Positions 1 through 8,521 of a stretch of DNA of 24,802 nucleotides are shown here, piece after piece. Under the pieces are notes generated by a model. The model had not been told where the DNA came from. It did not search any database and worked only from the letters and a program-made list of their open reading frames with translations. A program made the position numbers and the translations under genes. Position 1 is the first letter of the stretch, and each line of letters begins with the position of its first letter. Source of the DNA: Bacteroidetes bacterium UBA1860 (GTDB lineage Bacteria; Bacteroidota; Rhodothermia; Balneolales; Balneolaceae); contig DDIC01000069.1 in NCBI GenBank assembly GCA_002338335.1, positions 1-24,802 of the forward strand, given 5' to 3'.

Positions 1-46
1 AACCTTGCCAAGGTTGGGGTCGCGGGTTCGAATCCCGTCTCTCGCT
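1..46 (+). tRNA. tRNA-Gly(GCC), 3' portion, cut by window start
   Basis: The window opens inside the anticodon arm. The stem AACC/GGTT closes a seven-base loop TTGCCAA, whose anticodon at positions 34-36 is GCC, so it decodes GGC/GGU glycine codons. The T arm follows: stem GCGGG/CCCGT around loop TTCGAAT at bases 22-38. The 3' acceptor strand CTCTCGC is at 39-45 and the discriminator T at 46. The next bases are CAC, so CCA is not encoded and must be added by nucleotidyltransferase. The acceptor 5' strand and D arm lie outside the window. Confidence 0.9.
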
Positions 47-72
47 CACACACATACTACAATTCAAGAGTC

Positions 73-1737
73 ATGCGAGTGCTTCATAGATGCATCACGT
101 TATTAGGAGTACTTGTTCTCACCTCCTCGTGCGATATTTCCAACATCAGTGATGCACTTGAAGATTTTAATGTAGTCATTGAGCCCGAACCTATCGATTA
201 CTTTGCAACGATTCATATTTTCGATGCAAAAACAGAAGCGGTTATTTCGTCTCCCATAACGGTGACTATTGGAGAGGAGGTCTCAGGTCAGGTTATAGAT
301 ATTTTGTCGGATCCCATTGACTCTGAAACGGTGGATAACGGGGTTTTTACATTTGGCTACGACGGTAAAGTGTCATCAGAATCCCCTGTTGAGATACCTC
401 TTACTATTACGTCTAATCAATATGAGACTCTGGAGTTCAGTGTGATTTTATCAGACTCAACGACCTTTTTAGATGTTTCGCTGATAGATCCAAACAATCT
501 ACCATCCTTTCTTAAAAAAGGGACTGAGACATTAAATCTATCTAGTGACGGTCTTTTAGTTGATTCTATCAATGTTCCCCTCGATGAGAACGGAACGTTT
601 TTTGAGGTTGGATCTGGATTTAGCGTGACCGATGATAATGGGTCTATAATCAGTGGAACACCACAACTGAAGGTCTCATTGCACAATTTCACAGTGTACG
701 AAGAGAGCTTTAATGATGAACGACTTGAAGGCGTCGTCCTCTTTGAGGATGAGCCACTGGTACCCTTAAGTCGAGTAGATATTCAGGTTAATGGTGGGGT
801 TGCTAAACAACGAAGCCAACAATCTCAAGTATCAAGTGTGGCAGAACGTCCAACCTATAGAATTCGACATAAGTTTATTTCATGGTTCGGATGGGGCCAA
901 AAAGATATCGTCGATATCGAGAACTACCGTTTTATGTATCAAACCAAAAAAGGATTACTTAAGACGCTGGTTCAAAAAACAATAAGTGACTATGAATTTA
1001 TTGAAGCTGAGAATGTTCATTTCATGACCTTCGATTTTGAAGTACCGACTGATGCCAACAACGACCATACCATATGGATTATGCGCAAATCACCTCGTCA
1101 ATGTATTCTGTCAGATTTAAAAGTAACCCCTGATGACTTCACCTCGCACGCAACTTTGTACCGTACTCCACAATATGGATATTATGGATATTTATATCGT
1201 GCTGGATTCGTTTCTATTGAAGATGGTTTCATTAGCAAGAAAGAACCTTTGAGATATGATAATTGGGGTTCTTTGCGTAACGATTTTGGCGGTAGAGAAC
1301 CGGGAGAATATTTTTTGAGGGTGACTGAGAGAGGTTACTCTAAGAGTAAATCGTTCGACGTCTGTGATAAAACCACACCTATCGAATTCCCTGGCTTATT
1401 TGATGACATAGAAGCACGTGTTGAATTAGCATGCAAAAATCCTAACGAAAAGCTTCGTGTATCAAACATGCCTATGCCTTCAATGTCATATAAACCAGCT
1501 GACGGCAACCCAGACGGTCGCGAAGGTTGGGTGCGAACAACAATCAGGCAGTACTATAACAGTTCTACCATGGCCTTGGTCTTTGCTACTTTTCCTATTT
1601 ACAACGTAGATTTAGTGGGTCAACCAACATACTACTTCAAGTTACATGTTGGAGATGAAGTGATCGATAGAACTTTCACGATTGATTCAGGCAATTTTAC
1701 ATACACAGAAACGGTGGATGTTGAATATTGTCGATAG
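73..1737 (+). CDS. Predicted secreted lipoprotein of unknown function
   Basis: This 554-residue protein starts with a lipoprotein signal peptide: basic N-terminus, hydrophobic stretch, and the lipobox-like LTSSC with Cys20 as probable lipidated residue. It should therefore be exported and anchored in a membrane. I do not recognise the family. Residues about 40-230 are rich in short alternating beta-type segments with DNG turns, suggesting Ig-like or regulatory beta-sandwich domains. Residues 230-554 hold aromatic-rich segments and a few cysteines. Base composition is lower in GC than the neighbours: 60-base samples gave about 35-45%, against about 53% in a serA sample. That and the position 26 bases after a tRNA gene suggest an accessory, possibly acquired gene. 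A surface or cell-envelope role is a guess from the signal peptide only. Confidence 0.75.
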   Translation: MRVLHRCITLLGVLVLTSSCDISNISDALEDFNVVIEPEPIDYFATIHIFDAKTEAVISSPITVTIGEEVSGQVIDILSDPIDSETVDNGVFTFGYDGKVSSESPVEIPLTITSNQYETLEFSVILSDSTTFLDVSLIDPNNLPSFLKKGTETLNLSSDGLLVDSINVPLDENGTFFEVGSGFSVTDDNGSIISGTPQLKVSLHNFTVYEESFNDERLEGVVLFEDEPLVPLSRVDIQVNGGVAKQRSQQSQVSSVAERPTYRIRHKFISWFGWGQKDIVDIENYRFMYQTKKGLLKTLVQKTISDYEFIEAENVHFMTFDFEVPTDANNDHTIWIMRKSPRQCILSDLKVTPDDFTSHATLYRTPQYGYYGYLYRAGFVSIEDGFISKKEPLRYDNWGSLRNDFGGREPGEYFLRVTERGYSKSKSFDVCDKTTPIEFPGLFDDIEARVELACKNPNEKLRVSNMPMPSMSYKPADGNPDGREGWVRTTIRQYYNSSTMALVFATFPIYNVDLVGQPTYYFKLHVGDEVIDRTFTIDSGNFTYTETVDVEYCR

Positions 1738-1787
1738 AGTCTTGGTTTTAAAGTTCCCATTCACATACATAAGCCGTAGATTTCGAC

Positions 1788-3284
1788 ATGATCGATAAAC
1801 CGAGTGATTATTGCGGAATTTTTGGGATTTATGGCCACCCAGAAGCGTCACTCCTCACGTATTACGGTCTTCACGCCCTACAACATCGCGGACAAGAATC
1901 AGCTGGAATTGTAACATCTCATTGGGATGAGTCAAAGAAGCGGCCAAGTATGCCAAGCTATAATGGCTTTGGCCTTGTATTGAGTGTCTTTGAAAAAGAG
2001 AAGGTGTTCAAAAAAGTGCTCAAGGGTGATTCTGCTATTGGACATAATCGGTATTCAACTTCAGGGTCCTCAAAAAACCCAGCCAACATTCAACCGTTTC
2101 GGGTCCATTACAAGGGAGGGAACTTGGCCATTGGTCATAATGGCAACCTCAGCAACGCCAAACAGCTTCGCGATAATTTTCGAAAAGACGGCGTGCTGTT
2201 TCAGTCCACAAGTGATACCGAATTGATTCTGCATTTGATTTCAAGAAGCACAAAAGAAACCGTGCTCGAACAGATTATGGATGCATTGGGTCAAATAGAG
2301 GGGGCTTACTGCCTTGTCATCTTGACCGATGATCATTTGATTGCCGTTCGCGATCCAAACGGGTTCAGACCTTTGGCGTTGGGGAAAAAGGATGATGCCT
2401 ATCTAGTGGCCAGTGAAACGTGCGCGTTTGATATTATCGAGGCAGAATATGTTCGAGAGGTGGAGCCAGGTGAGGTGATCATTATTGATCGTAAAGCATC
2501 CGAGGGGGAGCCCGTTTCGCGCTCACTCACACCAAAGCAAGGCACAAAGACAAGCCAGTGTATCTTTGAGTATGTCTATTTTGCTCGCCCTGACAGTAAA
2601 ATTTTTGGCGAGAATGTTGATAAAGTGCGTCGCGCACTTGGCAAACGATTGGCTCAGGAGTATCCAATCCATGAAGTCGTCACCCCTGGCCTTTCGGATC
2701 GTCGACCTATCGTCATCAGTGTGCCCGATTCGAGTAACACTGCGGCGCTAGGATACGCCCATGAGAATCAAAAACTCGGATTTGACTGCAAGTATGACAT
2801 TGGCTTGATTCGGAACCACTATGTTGGACGGACCTTTATCGCCCCAGGACAAGGGATGCGAGAGCAGCGAGTGCGGACTAAATTTAATCCGGTCAAGGGC
2901 GTGCTAGAAGGACGATCCATTATTATTGTGGATGATTCGGTGGTTCGTGGAACGACTTCGCGACACTTGGTCAATATGGTCCGAGCAGCAAATCCAGCCG
3001 AAGTCCATTTTCTTGTGAGCTCTCCTCCTATTACTCACCCCTGTTTTTATGGCATGGACTTCCCGAGTCCTGAGGAATTAATGGCGAATAAATTTGATCG
3101 GGATGTCAATCGTATGGCAGCCGAAATCGGGGTGGACTCATTAAAGTATCTCTCAGCTGAAGGGTTGGTCCAAACCGTGCTTGAGACCAACGCATCAGGA
3201 CATTCCTATTGCACGGCTTGTTTTACAGGTGAGTATCCTGTTCCTGTGCATGTAGAGGCTTCGAAAGACGCCAACGAGCATTAA
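1788..3284 (+). CDS. purF: Amidophosphoribosyltransferase
   Basis: Catalyses the first committed step of purine synthesis: PRPP plus glutamine to 5-phosphoribosylamine. The 498-residue protein has the N-terminal Ntn-hydrolase glutaminase domain, with nucleophile Cys9 (YCGIFG) behind an eight-residue propeptide that would be removed. The C-terminal phosphoribosyltransferase domain carries the PRPP loop VDDSVVRGTTS at about 381-391. It is the Bacillus-type enzyme: Cys258 (SQC), Cys419 (HPCFYG), Cys475 and Cys478 (YCTACFTG) match the four ligands of the structural 4Fe-4S cluster, an oxygen-sensitive feature in B. subtilis PurF. The gene leads a plus-strand run and ends one base before the engB ATG, so co-transcription is likely. 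The 50 bases upstream show no convincing promoter or purine riboswitch. Confidence 0.97.
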   Translation: MIDKPSDYCGIFGIYGHPEASLLTYYGLHALQHRGQESAGIVTSHWDESKKRPSMPSYNGFGLVLSVFEKEKVFKKVLKGDSAIGHNRYSTSGSSKNPANIQPFRVHYKGGNLAIGHNGNLSNAKQLRDNFRKDGVLFQSTSDTELILHLISRSTKETVLEQIMDALGQIEGAYCLVILTDDHLIAVRDPNGFRPLALGKKDDAYLVASETCAFDIIEAEYVREVEPGEVIIIDRKASEGEPVSRSLTPKQGTKTSQCIFEYVYFARPDSKIFGENVDKVRRALGKRLAQEYPIHEVVTPGLSDRRPIVISVPDSSNTAALGYAHENQKLGFDCKYDIGLIRNHYVGRTFIAPGQGMREQRVRTKFNPVKGVLEGRSIIIVDDSVVRGTTSRHLVNMVRAANPAEVHFLVSSPPITHPCFYGMDFPSPEELMANKFDRDVNRMAAEIGVDSLKYLSAEGLVQTVLETNASGHSYCTACFTGEYPVPVHVEASKDANEH

Positions 3285-3285
3285 G

Positions 3286-3891
3286 ATGGCCTTTGCAAAT
3301 GCTACGTTTATTACCTCAGCACCTGCGCTTAGTGATTGTCCTGTCGAAGGACCTCCTGAGGTATGCTTTGCGGGACGATCCAATGTTGGCAAGTCGTCAC
3401 TGATTAATGCGATTACCAATCGGCGCAAACTTGCACGGACGTCCAATACGCCCGGCAAAACGCAGCAGATGAATTACTATGAGATTCGTCACGGCGCTAC
3501 AGAGCCTTTTTATCTCATTGATTTACCTGGTTTTGGCTTTGCTAAGGTGCCAGCTGCGGTGCGTAAGCAATGGGGACGAGATATTCGGGAGTATCTGCAA
3601 AAGCGTGATACCCTGAGACTTATCATCCATTTAGTGGATAGTCGCTATCCTCCCACTGCCTTGGATGAAGAATTTTTTTACTGGATGGCAACTAATGACC
3701 GCCCTTTTGCGGTTTGTGTTACAAAGATGGACAAGTTATCGGCGAATCAATCTGCTAAGGCCACTCGCCAAGTGGAGAGTGTACTCGCGGAGATGAATAT
3801 TGATGTACCGGTTCTTGCCGTCTCATCTGACCACAAAGTTGGCCTGGCTGATCTTCAATCTCTCATTCTTGAATTTGTATCGGACCTTTAA
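3286..3891 (+). CDS. engB: Ribosome biogenesis GTPase EngB/YsxC
   Basis: A 201-residue TrmE-Era-type GTPase of the YihA/YsxC/EngB family, needed for late assembly of the large ribosomal subunit in the bacteria studied. The G motifs are complete: G1 GRSNVGKS at 30-37, the G2 region with TPGKTQ at 55-60, G3 DLPGFG at 79-84, G4 TKMD at 146-149 and G5 SS at about 180-181. Length is typical and there is no extra domain. The ATG lies one base after the purF stop, which suggests translational coupling. serA follows after 32 bases. Pairing with purF and serA is probably operon packing tied to growth rather than a shared pathway. Confidence 0.96.
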   Translation: MAFANATFITSAPALSDCPVEGPPEVCFAGRSNVGKSSLINAITNRRKLARTSNTPGKTQQMNYYEIRHGATEPFYLIDLPGFGFAKVPAAVRKQWGRDIREYLQKRDTLRLIIHLVDSRYPPTALDEEFFYWMATNDRPFAVCVTKMDKLSANQSAKATRQVESVLAEMNIDVPVLAVSSDHKVGLADLQSLILEFVSDL

Positions 3892-3923
3892 GCGATAAGA
3901 ACACCCACTCTACCATTCCAGAC

Positions 3924-5546
3924 ATGCCAGAAAGCTCTTCCTCATCCGTCTCATCCTCCCGTTTTTTACTTCTCGATAATGTCGATCCTGTTTGCGCCAA
4001 AACCTTGGCTGAGCGTGGATATGAAGCCGATCAACCTTCAGGTTGGAGTGAGGACGACCTCAAACGTGAAATTAGCAAGTATGCTGGGCTTGTCGTGCGC
4101 AGTGGTACCCAAGTGGATGAAGCGCTACTCAAGCATGCAACCCATCTTCAGGTCATTGGACGTGCTGGCGTAGGGGTCGATAATATTGATCTAGCCGCAG
4201 CAACGACTCGTGGCGTATTGGTGATGAATACGCCAGATGGCAATACGATTTCGACGGCAGAGCATACCTGTGGCATGATTTTATCGCTTGCACGGAATAT
4301 TCCAGAGGCTGTCGCTCGAGTCAAAGGGGGAGGATGGGATCGAAAGGCGTTTATGGGTTCGGAAGTGTATGGTAAAACGCTCGGTATTATTGGTCTTGGC
4401 AAGATTGGATCAGAGGTTGCCCGACGGATGTCTGCGTTTGGGATGACGATAGTCGGCTTCGACCCCTTTGCGACCCAGGAGCATGCCGATGAATATGGCA
4501 TTAAACTCATGAGCCTAGAAGATGTCTTGGGGGCTGCCGATTTTCTGACGGTCCATACTCCTTTGACCGATAAGACACGTGGTCTGATTTCTGCAAAAAA
4601 CAAAACGTTGTTGAAGCCTGGTGTTCGGTTGGTGAATTGTGCACGTGGAGGCATCATTACAGAGATGGATTTACCTGAACTCCTAGATGAAGGGATTGTC
4701 TCGGGTGTCGCGCTGGATGTTTACTCGGTGGAACCCCCAAGTGATGAGCTTCGTGAAGTGTTGGCCCATCCTGCTGTAGTGTGCACGCCTCATTTGGGTG
4801 CATCCACGGAGGAGGCCCAGGAGAAAGTGGCCGAACAGATTGCGCATCAACTTGCCGATGCAATCGAAAACACATCCTACAAAGGCAGCGTGAATGCCAA
4901 ATCTGTAGCTTTGCTTGCGAATCCTGATGTAAAACCGTTTTTGGTGATGGCCGAAAGGCTTGGGGCGATGTGTGGTCAACTCATTAAAGAGCATGCTGGT
5001 GACCTGCAGGTGGAATACACGGGACAATGTGCCAAATTTGCCGACTTACTGACCGATGGGATCTTGAAAGGGATGCTGACTCCCTACATTAGCGGAAGTG
5101 TGAATTTGATTAATGCTCGAACGTATGCCAATGAGCGTGGATTTTCGGTTTCGGAAACGACGACGACCGCCAAAGGGCAGTACAATGACCTACTGCGTGT
5201 GACGTTGGGCGAAAATGATGTGTACCATACGCTCACTGCGACGCTGTTTGGTGGTGAGGATCCACGTGTGGTTGGGATCGATAATTTCCAGATTGAACTT
5301 CGTTTGGAGGGTGAATTATTGGTCTACCAAAACCAAGATATTCCAGGGATGTTGGCCTCTGTGTCAGGAGCCCTAGCCAGTCGAGAGATTAATATTGGTG
5401 CCTTGTCCCTGGGACGCTCGTCCAAAGGGGAGCGTGCATTAACCGTATTGCAAGTAGACCGAGCGCTCGACGATGATGATTTAGGGGCTATTCAGGGGAT
5501 AGACGGGATCGAGAATGTACATGTTTGCTCGCTCAGCCGTTTCTAG
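3924..5546 (+). CDS. serA: D-3-phosphoglycerate dehydrogenase, long form
   Basis: NAD-dependent oxidation of 3-phosphoglycerate to phosphohydroxypyruvate, first step of the phosphorylated serine pathway. At 540 residues it is the long type found in Mycobacterium and mammals. The catalytic/nucleotide-binding part (about 13-315) has the Rossmann loop GLGKIG at 157-162 and the family triad Arg241 (CARGG), Glu270 (SVEPP) and His290 (TPHLGAS). An intervening allosteric substrate-binding domain spans about 330-455, and a C-terminal ACT domain (about 464-537, starting NQDIPGMLAS) probably senses serine. A serine-rich N-terminal dozen residues precede the fold. It is the last gene of the purF-engB-serA run and converges on rdgB. 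Serine feeds glycine and one-carbon units, so proximity to purF makes metabolic sense. Confidence 0.96.
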   Translation: MPESSSSSVSSSRFLLLDNVDPVCAKTLAERGYEADQPSGWSEDDLKREISKYAGLVVRSGTQVDEALLKHATHLQVIGRAGVGVDNIDLAAATTRGVLVMNTPDGNTISTAEHTCGMILSLARNIPEAVARVKGGGWDRKAFMGSEVYGKTLGIIGLGKIGSEVARRMSAFGMTIVGFDPFATQEHADEYGIKLMSLEDVLGAADFLTVHTPLTDKTRGLISAKNKTLLKPGVRLVNCARGGIITEMDLPELLDEGIVSGVALDVYSVEPPSDELREVLAHPAVVCTPHLGASTEEAQEKVAEQIAHQLADAIENTSYKGSVNAKSVALLANPDVKPFLVMAERLGAMCGQLIKEHAGDLQVEYTGQCAKFADLLTDGILKGMLTPYISGSVNLINARTYANERGFSVSETTTTAKGQYNDLLRVTLGENDVYHTLTATLFGGEDPRVVGIDNFQIELRLEGELLVYQNQDIPGMLASVSGALASREINIGALSLGRSSKGERALTVLQVDRALDDDDLGAIQGIDGIENVHVCSLSRF

Positions 5547-5570
5547 TGAGTCTTGAAAGGACGGCTTTAT
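5535..5570 (+). terminator. Weak candidate terminator hairpin at end of serA
   Basis: AGCCGT at 5535-5540 pairs with ACGGCT at 5561-5566, followed by TTTA. An inner TTC/GAA pairing is offset by a three-base bulge. The left arm lies within the last codons of serA. The stem is imperfect and the U-tract short, so this is only a possible termination site between convergent serA and rdgB. Confidence 0.3.
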
Positions 5571-5592
5571 GATGACTGCTCGATTTTAGCGC

Positions 5593-5618
5593 GTCTTTAA
5601 CGTCGAGTCTTTAACGTC
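5593..5618. repeat. 12-base direct repeat (14-base period) at the rdgB stop
   Basis: GTCTTTAACGTC occurs at 5593-5604 and again at 5607-5618, separated by GA. Read on the rdgB strand, the copy at 5607-5618 encodes the final residues, and the stop codon TAA is supplied by the copy at 5593-5604. The corresponding TAA in the inner copy is out of frame. Confidence 0.9.
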
Positions 5619-6241
5619 TGCTCCCTAATAACAGAGACAAGCATCTGCACCGCTCGGGCTCGATGGGACACCTCATTTTTTTGGTCAGGCTTGAGTTCGG
5701 CAAACGTTTTATGGGATTCGGCTGGGGTATTGGGCACAAAAATAGGATCGTACCCAAAACCTTTGGCTCCGCGTGGCGTTGGGACAAGTACACCCTCACA
5801 TCGCCCTTCAACCGCATGAATTTGAATCCGTTGATCTACGTGGCGAGCCCAGACCATTACGGTCGCAAAATGGGCTTTTATGGGTGTGGAAAGGGGCAAT
5901 TCCTTGGTTTTTAAAGCGGTTCGCACCTCCTTAAGTAGCTTGGTAACATTATCCTGATAGGTTGCCTCTGGACCCGCATACCGAGCCGAAAAGACCCCAG
6001 GAGCCCCGTCCAAAAGCTCTACAAAGAGGCCAGTATCATCCGCGATGGCGTCTGTAGATTGATGTTGTGCCCAAAATCGGGCCTTTTTAATGGCATTACC
6101 TAGTAAGGTGGGTGCATCTTCTACAACATCCAATCGCTCCTGCTCAGCAAGATCAGCAATACATTGCAATGGAATGCCCAGTGGCGTCAGAAGTTCTTGA
6201 AGCTCAGCCCGTTTGTCTGGATTTCCGGTGGCAAGAAACAT
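5597..6241 (-). CDS. rdgB: XTP/dITP diphosphatase (non-canonical purine NTP pyrophosphatase)
   Basis: A 214-residue Ham1/RdgB family enzyme that hydrolyses dITP, XTP and related deaminated purine nucleotides to monophosphates, keeping them out of DNA and RNA. Visible motifs are TGNPDK at 5-10, ADDTGL at 67-72 (metal and active-site acid region), GFGYDPIF at 161-168 and SHRARA at 192-197. The ATG leaves only three residues before ATGN, slightly shorter than usual but complete. It lies 12 bases downstream of the PfkB kinase gene on the same strand, so the two are probably one transcript. The 3' end consists of a 14-base-period repeat that supplies the stop codon, so the last few residues (KTRR) may vary among relatives. 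Confidence 0.95.
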   Translation of the reverse strand: MFLATGNPDKRAELQELLTPLGIPLQCIADLAEQERLDVVEDAPTLLGNAIKKARFWAQHQSTDAIADDTGLFVELLDGAPGVFSARYAGPEATYQDNVTKLLKEVRTALKTKELPLSTPIKAHFATVMVWARHVDQRIQIHAVEGRCEGVLVPTPRGAKGFGYDPIFVPNTPAESHKTFAELKPDQKNEVSHRARAVQMLVSVIREQTLKTRR

Positions 6242-6253
6242 TGTTGTCAGCCC

Positions 6254-7174
6254 TTAATGCTGTGGATCAGGGATCTCGCTTAGGGCTTGGAATTCGTAAT
6301 AGCGCTCCTGAATCTCATCGTTGGTGAGGTTATCCAGGCGCTCAGGACCAAACTCTTCGACGGTAAAACTAGCCATCACAGATCCAAAAATGACCGCACG
6401 ACGCATGTTGTCTTTGCTAAAATTATCAGTGTAGGAAAGCCAGCCCAAAAATCCGCCCAAAAAGGCATCTCCTGCCCCGGTTGGATCAAAAATATCGACA
6501 ATGGGGTATGCAGGCGCAGAAAACAGCTCACCATCGGTCAATAAAAGCGCCCCATGCTCCCCTTTTTTGATCACTAGGTGCTTAGGACCCATGGTGAATA
6601 TGACCTCAGCCGCTTTGAGTAAACTGTGTTCACCTGTGAGCTCTCGAGCTTCGGAGTCGTTGACCACCAACATGTCGACGCGAGCAATGGTCTCCTTGAG
6701 TTGCTCATTCCATCCCTCAATCCAAAAATTCATGGTGTCCATCGCCACAAACTTGGGTTTTTCTACTTGGTCCAATACTCGAAGCTGCAGGCGTGGTTCA
6801 ATATTCCCCAGTGCAACGACGTTCGCTTTTTTGGCTACATCGGTTAATACAGGGTCAAAACGTTCAAAAACATTGAGATCGGTCTGTAAGGATTCCCTGT
6901 GATTGAGATCATAACTGTATTTGCTGGCGTAATAAAACGTATCGCCACTATCATCCCGTTGTAAGCCTTCCAAATCAATACCTCGCTTCTCAAAGCGCTG
7001 AATGTCTTCCGCCGCATAATCTTTGCCCACAATACCGATGAGGTGGACGGGGTTTGTGAAAAAAGAAGCACTCAAGGATAAAAATGTAGCAGAGCCACCA
7101 GGGACACGATCACGTTTGCCAAAGGGGGTTTCGGTGCCATCATAAGCAACCGAGCCAACAACGAGTAAACTCAT
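6254..7174 (-). CDS. PfkB/ribokinase-family sugar or nucleoside kinase
   Basis: A 306-residue cytosolic kinase of the ribokinase fold. The N-terminal half has the substrate-loop glycine pair GGSAT at 26-30, and the C-terminal signature DPTGAGDAF starts at 230, with Asp236 as the predicted catalytic base and the GAG forming the anion hole. The subfamily, with N-terminus GSVAYDGTETPFG, is widespread in Bacteroidota and some other phyla, but its true substrate cannot be read from sequence. Ribose, adenosine/inosine or another sugar are possible. It sits 12 bases before rdgB and 83 bases after the M20 hydrolase gene, all on the minus strand. A link to nucleotide salvage through rdgB is only suggestive. 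Confidence 0.9.
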   Translation of the reverse strand: MSLLVVGSVAYDGTETPFGKRDRVPGGSATFLSLSASFFTNPVHLIGIVGKDYAAEDIQRFEKRGIDLEGLQRDDSGDTFYYASKYSYDLNHRESLQTDLNVFERFDPVLTDVAKKANVVALGNIEPRLQLRVLDQVEKPKFVAMDTMNFWIEGWNEQLKETIARVDMLVVNDSEARELTGEHSLLKAAEVIFTMGPKHLVIKKGEHGALLLTDGELFSAPAYPIVDIFDPTGAGDAFLGGFLGWLSYTDNFSKDNMRRAVIFGSVMASFTVEEFGPERLDNLTNDEIQERYYEFQALSEIPDPQH

Positions 7175-7208
7175 AGGTCTAGGTTTTATTCGAGGGTTTT
7201 AGAAGGAA

Positions 7209-7266
7209 TTTGCCGGTCATTTCGCATTTTGCAGCAGTTTTGTAGCAAGTTTGCAGGTCATTTCGC
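7209..7266. repeat. Pair of 17-base direct repeats, 41 bases apart, over the M20 stop codon
   Basis: TTTGC(C/A)GGTCATTTCGC occurs at 7209-7225 and 7250-7266 with one mismatch. The right copy contains the stop codon of the amidohydrolase gene (7258-7260). The left copy is in the 83-base spacer before the PfkB kinase gene. The 24 bases between the copies hold further TTTTGCAGC/TTTTGTAGC-like similarity. Confidence 0.85.
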
Positions 7267-8499
7267 GCCAAACGTGGAATGAGTAACAAGATAGTGGATA
7301 AACAAGGCAACACCATGCGGAATAGCGGCTTCGTCCACATTATACTTTGGGTGGTGCCACATATGTTGTGAGTCAATGGATGGGTCTGCGTTACCCGAGC
7401 CTAAAAAAACCAGTGCACCGGGAATCGACTGTTGGTAGAAGGAGAAATCCTCCCCAGCCATGAGTGGTTTATCTAAGGATTTGATGTTTAATGATGACGC
7501 AGTGGCCGCTTGTTGGAGGTGGTTTGTAGGATCAGGATGATTGATCACCGCTGGGTATCCCTGACGATAGGTAAAGGTCGCCTGCCCGCCGTATGATGCG
7601 GCGACGCCGTCGGTAATGCGTCTCATGGCTGCCTCCACAAGGGCGGCTTGCTCAGCACTAAAGGTCCGAACGGTCCCTTTCAACTCGGCCGTTTCAGGAA
7701 TCACATTATAGGTATGACCTGCATGGAGCGAGCCCACTGTGACGACCACGGGGTCGGCTGGATGATTCTGACGCGACGCAATGGTTTGAAACTGGCTCAC
7801 AACATCAGAAGCCATCACGATCGGGTCAATACACTCGTGGGGCGATCCTGCATGCCCCCCTTTTCCGTGAAGGGTTAGCTCAAATTCATCCGGACGAGCC
7901 ATCAACATTCCCTCTTTGAGAGCAATGGTTCCTGTGTGTAGAAACGGCGCTGTATGTAGGGCCACAATCTCTTTAACTCCTAGGCGTTGGAGCGTCCCTT
8001 CTTCCATCAATAATCGTGCTCCGCCAGGGGTGGTTTCTTCGCCAGGTTGAAACACCAACACGACATGAGGTGCTGCTGGGTCTAGATGTGTTGATGAGTA
8101 GAGCGCGGCCAGAGTTTGGGCAACACCCAATAGAATGGTGGTGTGCGCATCATGACCACAACAGTGTGCGACACCAGTGTGTTCAGAAAGAAAAGCTTGC
8201 TTGGCCATCCCCTCTTCTTGCATGGGAAGGGCATCGATATCGGCGCGAATGGCTATTTTTTTTGTATCAGAAGCCCATTCGCTTGGATTCCCCCACGTAG
8301 CGACACATCCTGTCTCAAGAGGTCGTTCCACGTGCCATCCCCACTGAGTGAGCAAATCAATAATCGTTTGGGTCGTTTCAAACTCCTGATAGCTCACTTC
8401 TGGATGGCGATGAAATCCGCGACGCATCTCTATCCATTCGGATTCATGGTCGAATAGGTGCTGCGCAATGTGTGCCGTAAGTTCTTTGTGTGAGGCCAT
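7258..8499 (-). CDS. M20D-family amidohydrolase (N-acyl amino acid/hippurate hydrolase type)
   Basis: About 413 residues from the preferred ATG. The protein resembles hippurate hydrolases, IAA-amino acid hydrolases and N-acetyl-diaminopimelate deacetylases, metal-dependent enzymes that remove an acyl group from an amino acid. Motifs are RADIDALP at 85-92, CCGHDAHT at 113-120 with the Cys and His metal ligands, QPGEET at 151-156 with the catalytic Glu pair, the dimerisation domain starting near 190, and the C-terminal AGEDFSFY plus MWHHPKYNVDE. No signal peptide, so cytosolic. An in-frame GTG at 8520 would add seven residues but falls inside a palindrome; I prefer the ATG at 8499. The substrate is unknown. 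It may head a transcript with the kinase and rdgB genes. Confidence 0.93.
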   Translation of the reverse strand: MASHKELTAHIAQHLFDHESEWIEMRRGFHRHPEVSYQEFETTQTIIDLLTQWGWHVERPLETGCVATWGNPSEWASDTKKIAIRADIDALPMQEEGMAKQAFLSEHTGVAHCCGHDAHTTILLGVAQTLAALYSSTHLDPAAPHVVLVFQPGEETTPGGARLLMEEGTLQRLGVKEIVALHTAPFLHTGTIALKEGMLMARPDEFELTLHGKGGHAGSPHECIDPIVMASDVVSQFQTIASRQNHPADPVVVTVGSLHAGHTYNVIPETAELKGTVRTFSAEQAALVEAAMRRITDGVAASYGGQATFTYRQGYPAVINHPDPTNHLQQAATASSLNIKSLDKPLMAGEDFSFYQQSIPGALVFLGSGNADPSIDSQHMWHHPKYNVDEAAIPHGVALFIHYLVTHSTFGAK

Positions 8500-8506
8500 A
8501 ATATTA

Positions 8507-8521
8507 CGTGGACAATCCACG
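8507..8521. promoter_or_regulatory. 15-base dyad upstream of the M20 hydrolase
   Basis: CGTGGA-CAA-TCCACG is a perfect six-base inverted repeat around three bases. It ends eight bases before the preferred ATG of the amidohydrolase gene, within the 140-base divergent region shared with the alcohol dehydrogenase gene. It has the size of a repressor operator half-site pair, but no matching regulator can be named. Confidence 0.4.

Noticed and set aside
1..1737. Prophage or integrative element at tRNA-Gly
   Set aside because: No integrase, no repeated tRNA end and no phage genes in the window; only an odd-composition lipoprotein is seen.
1738..1787. Possible purine riboswitch or promoter before purF
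   Set aside because: Only 50 bases, no conserved riboswitch core, and the TAGATTTC near the ATG lacks a correctly spaced upstream element.
4148..4657. 169-codon open frame on the minus strand
   Set aside because: Antisense shadow of serA, low-complexity Pro/Ser/Arg composition, no recognisable domain.
8500..8520. GTG start for the M20 hydrolase at 8520
   Set aside because: It adds seven residues with no support and falls in a palindrome; the ATG at 8499 is preferred, though the GTG is not excluded.
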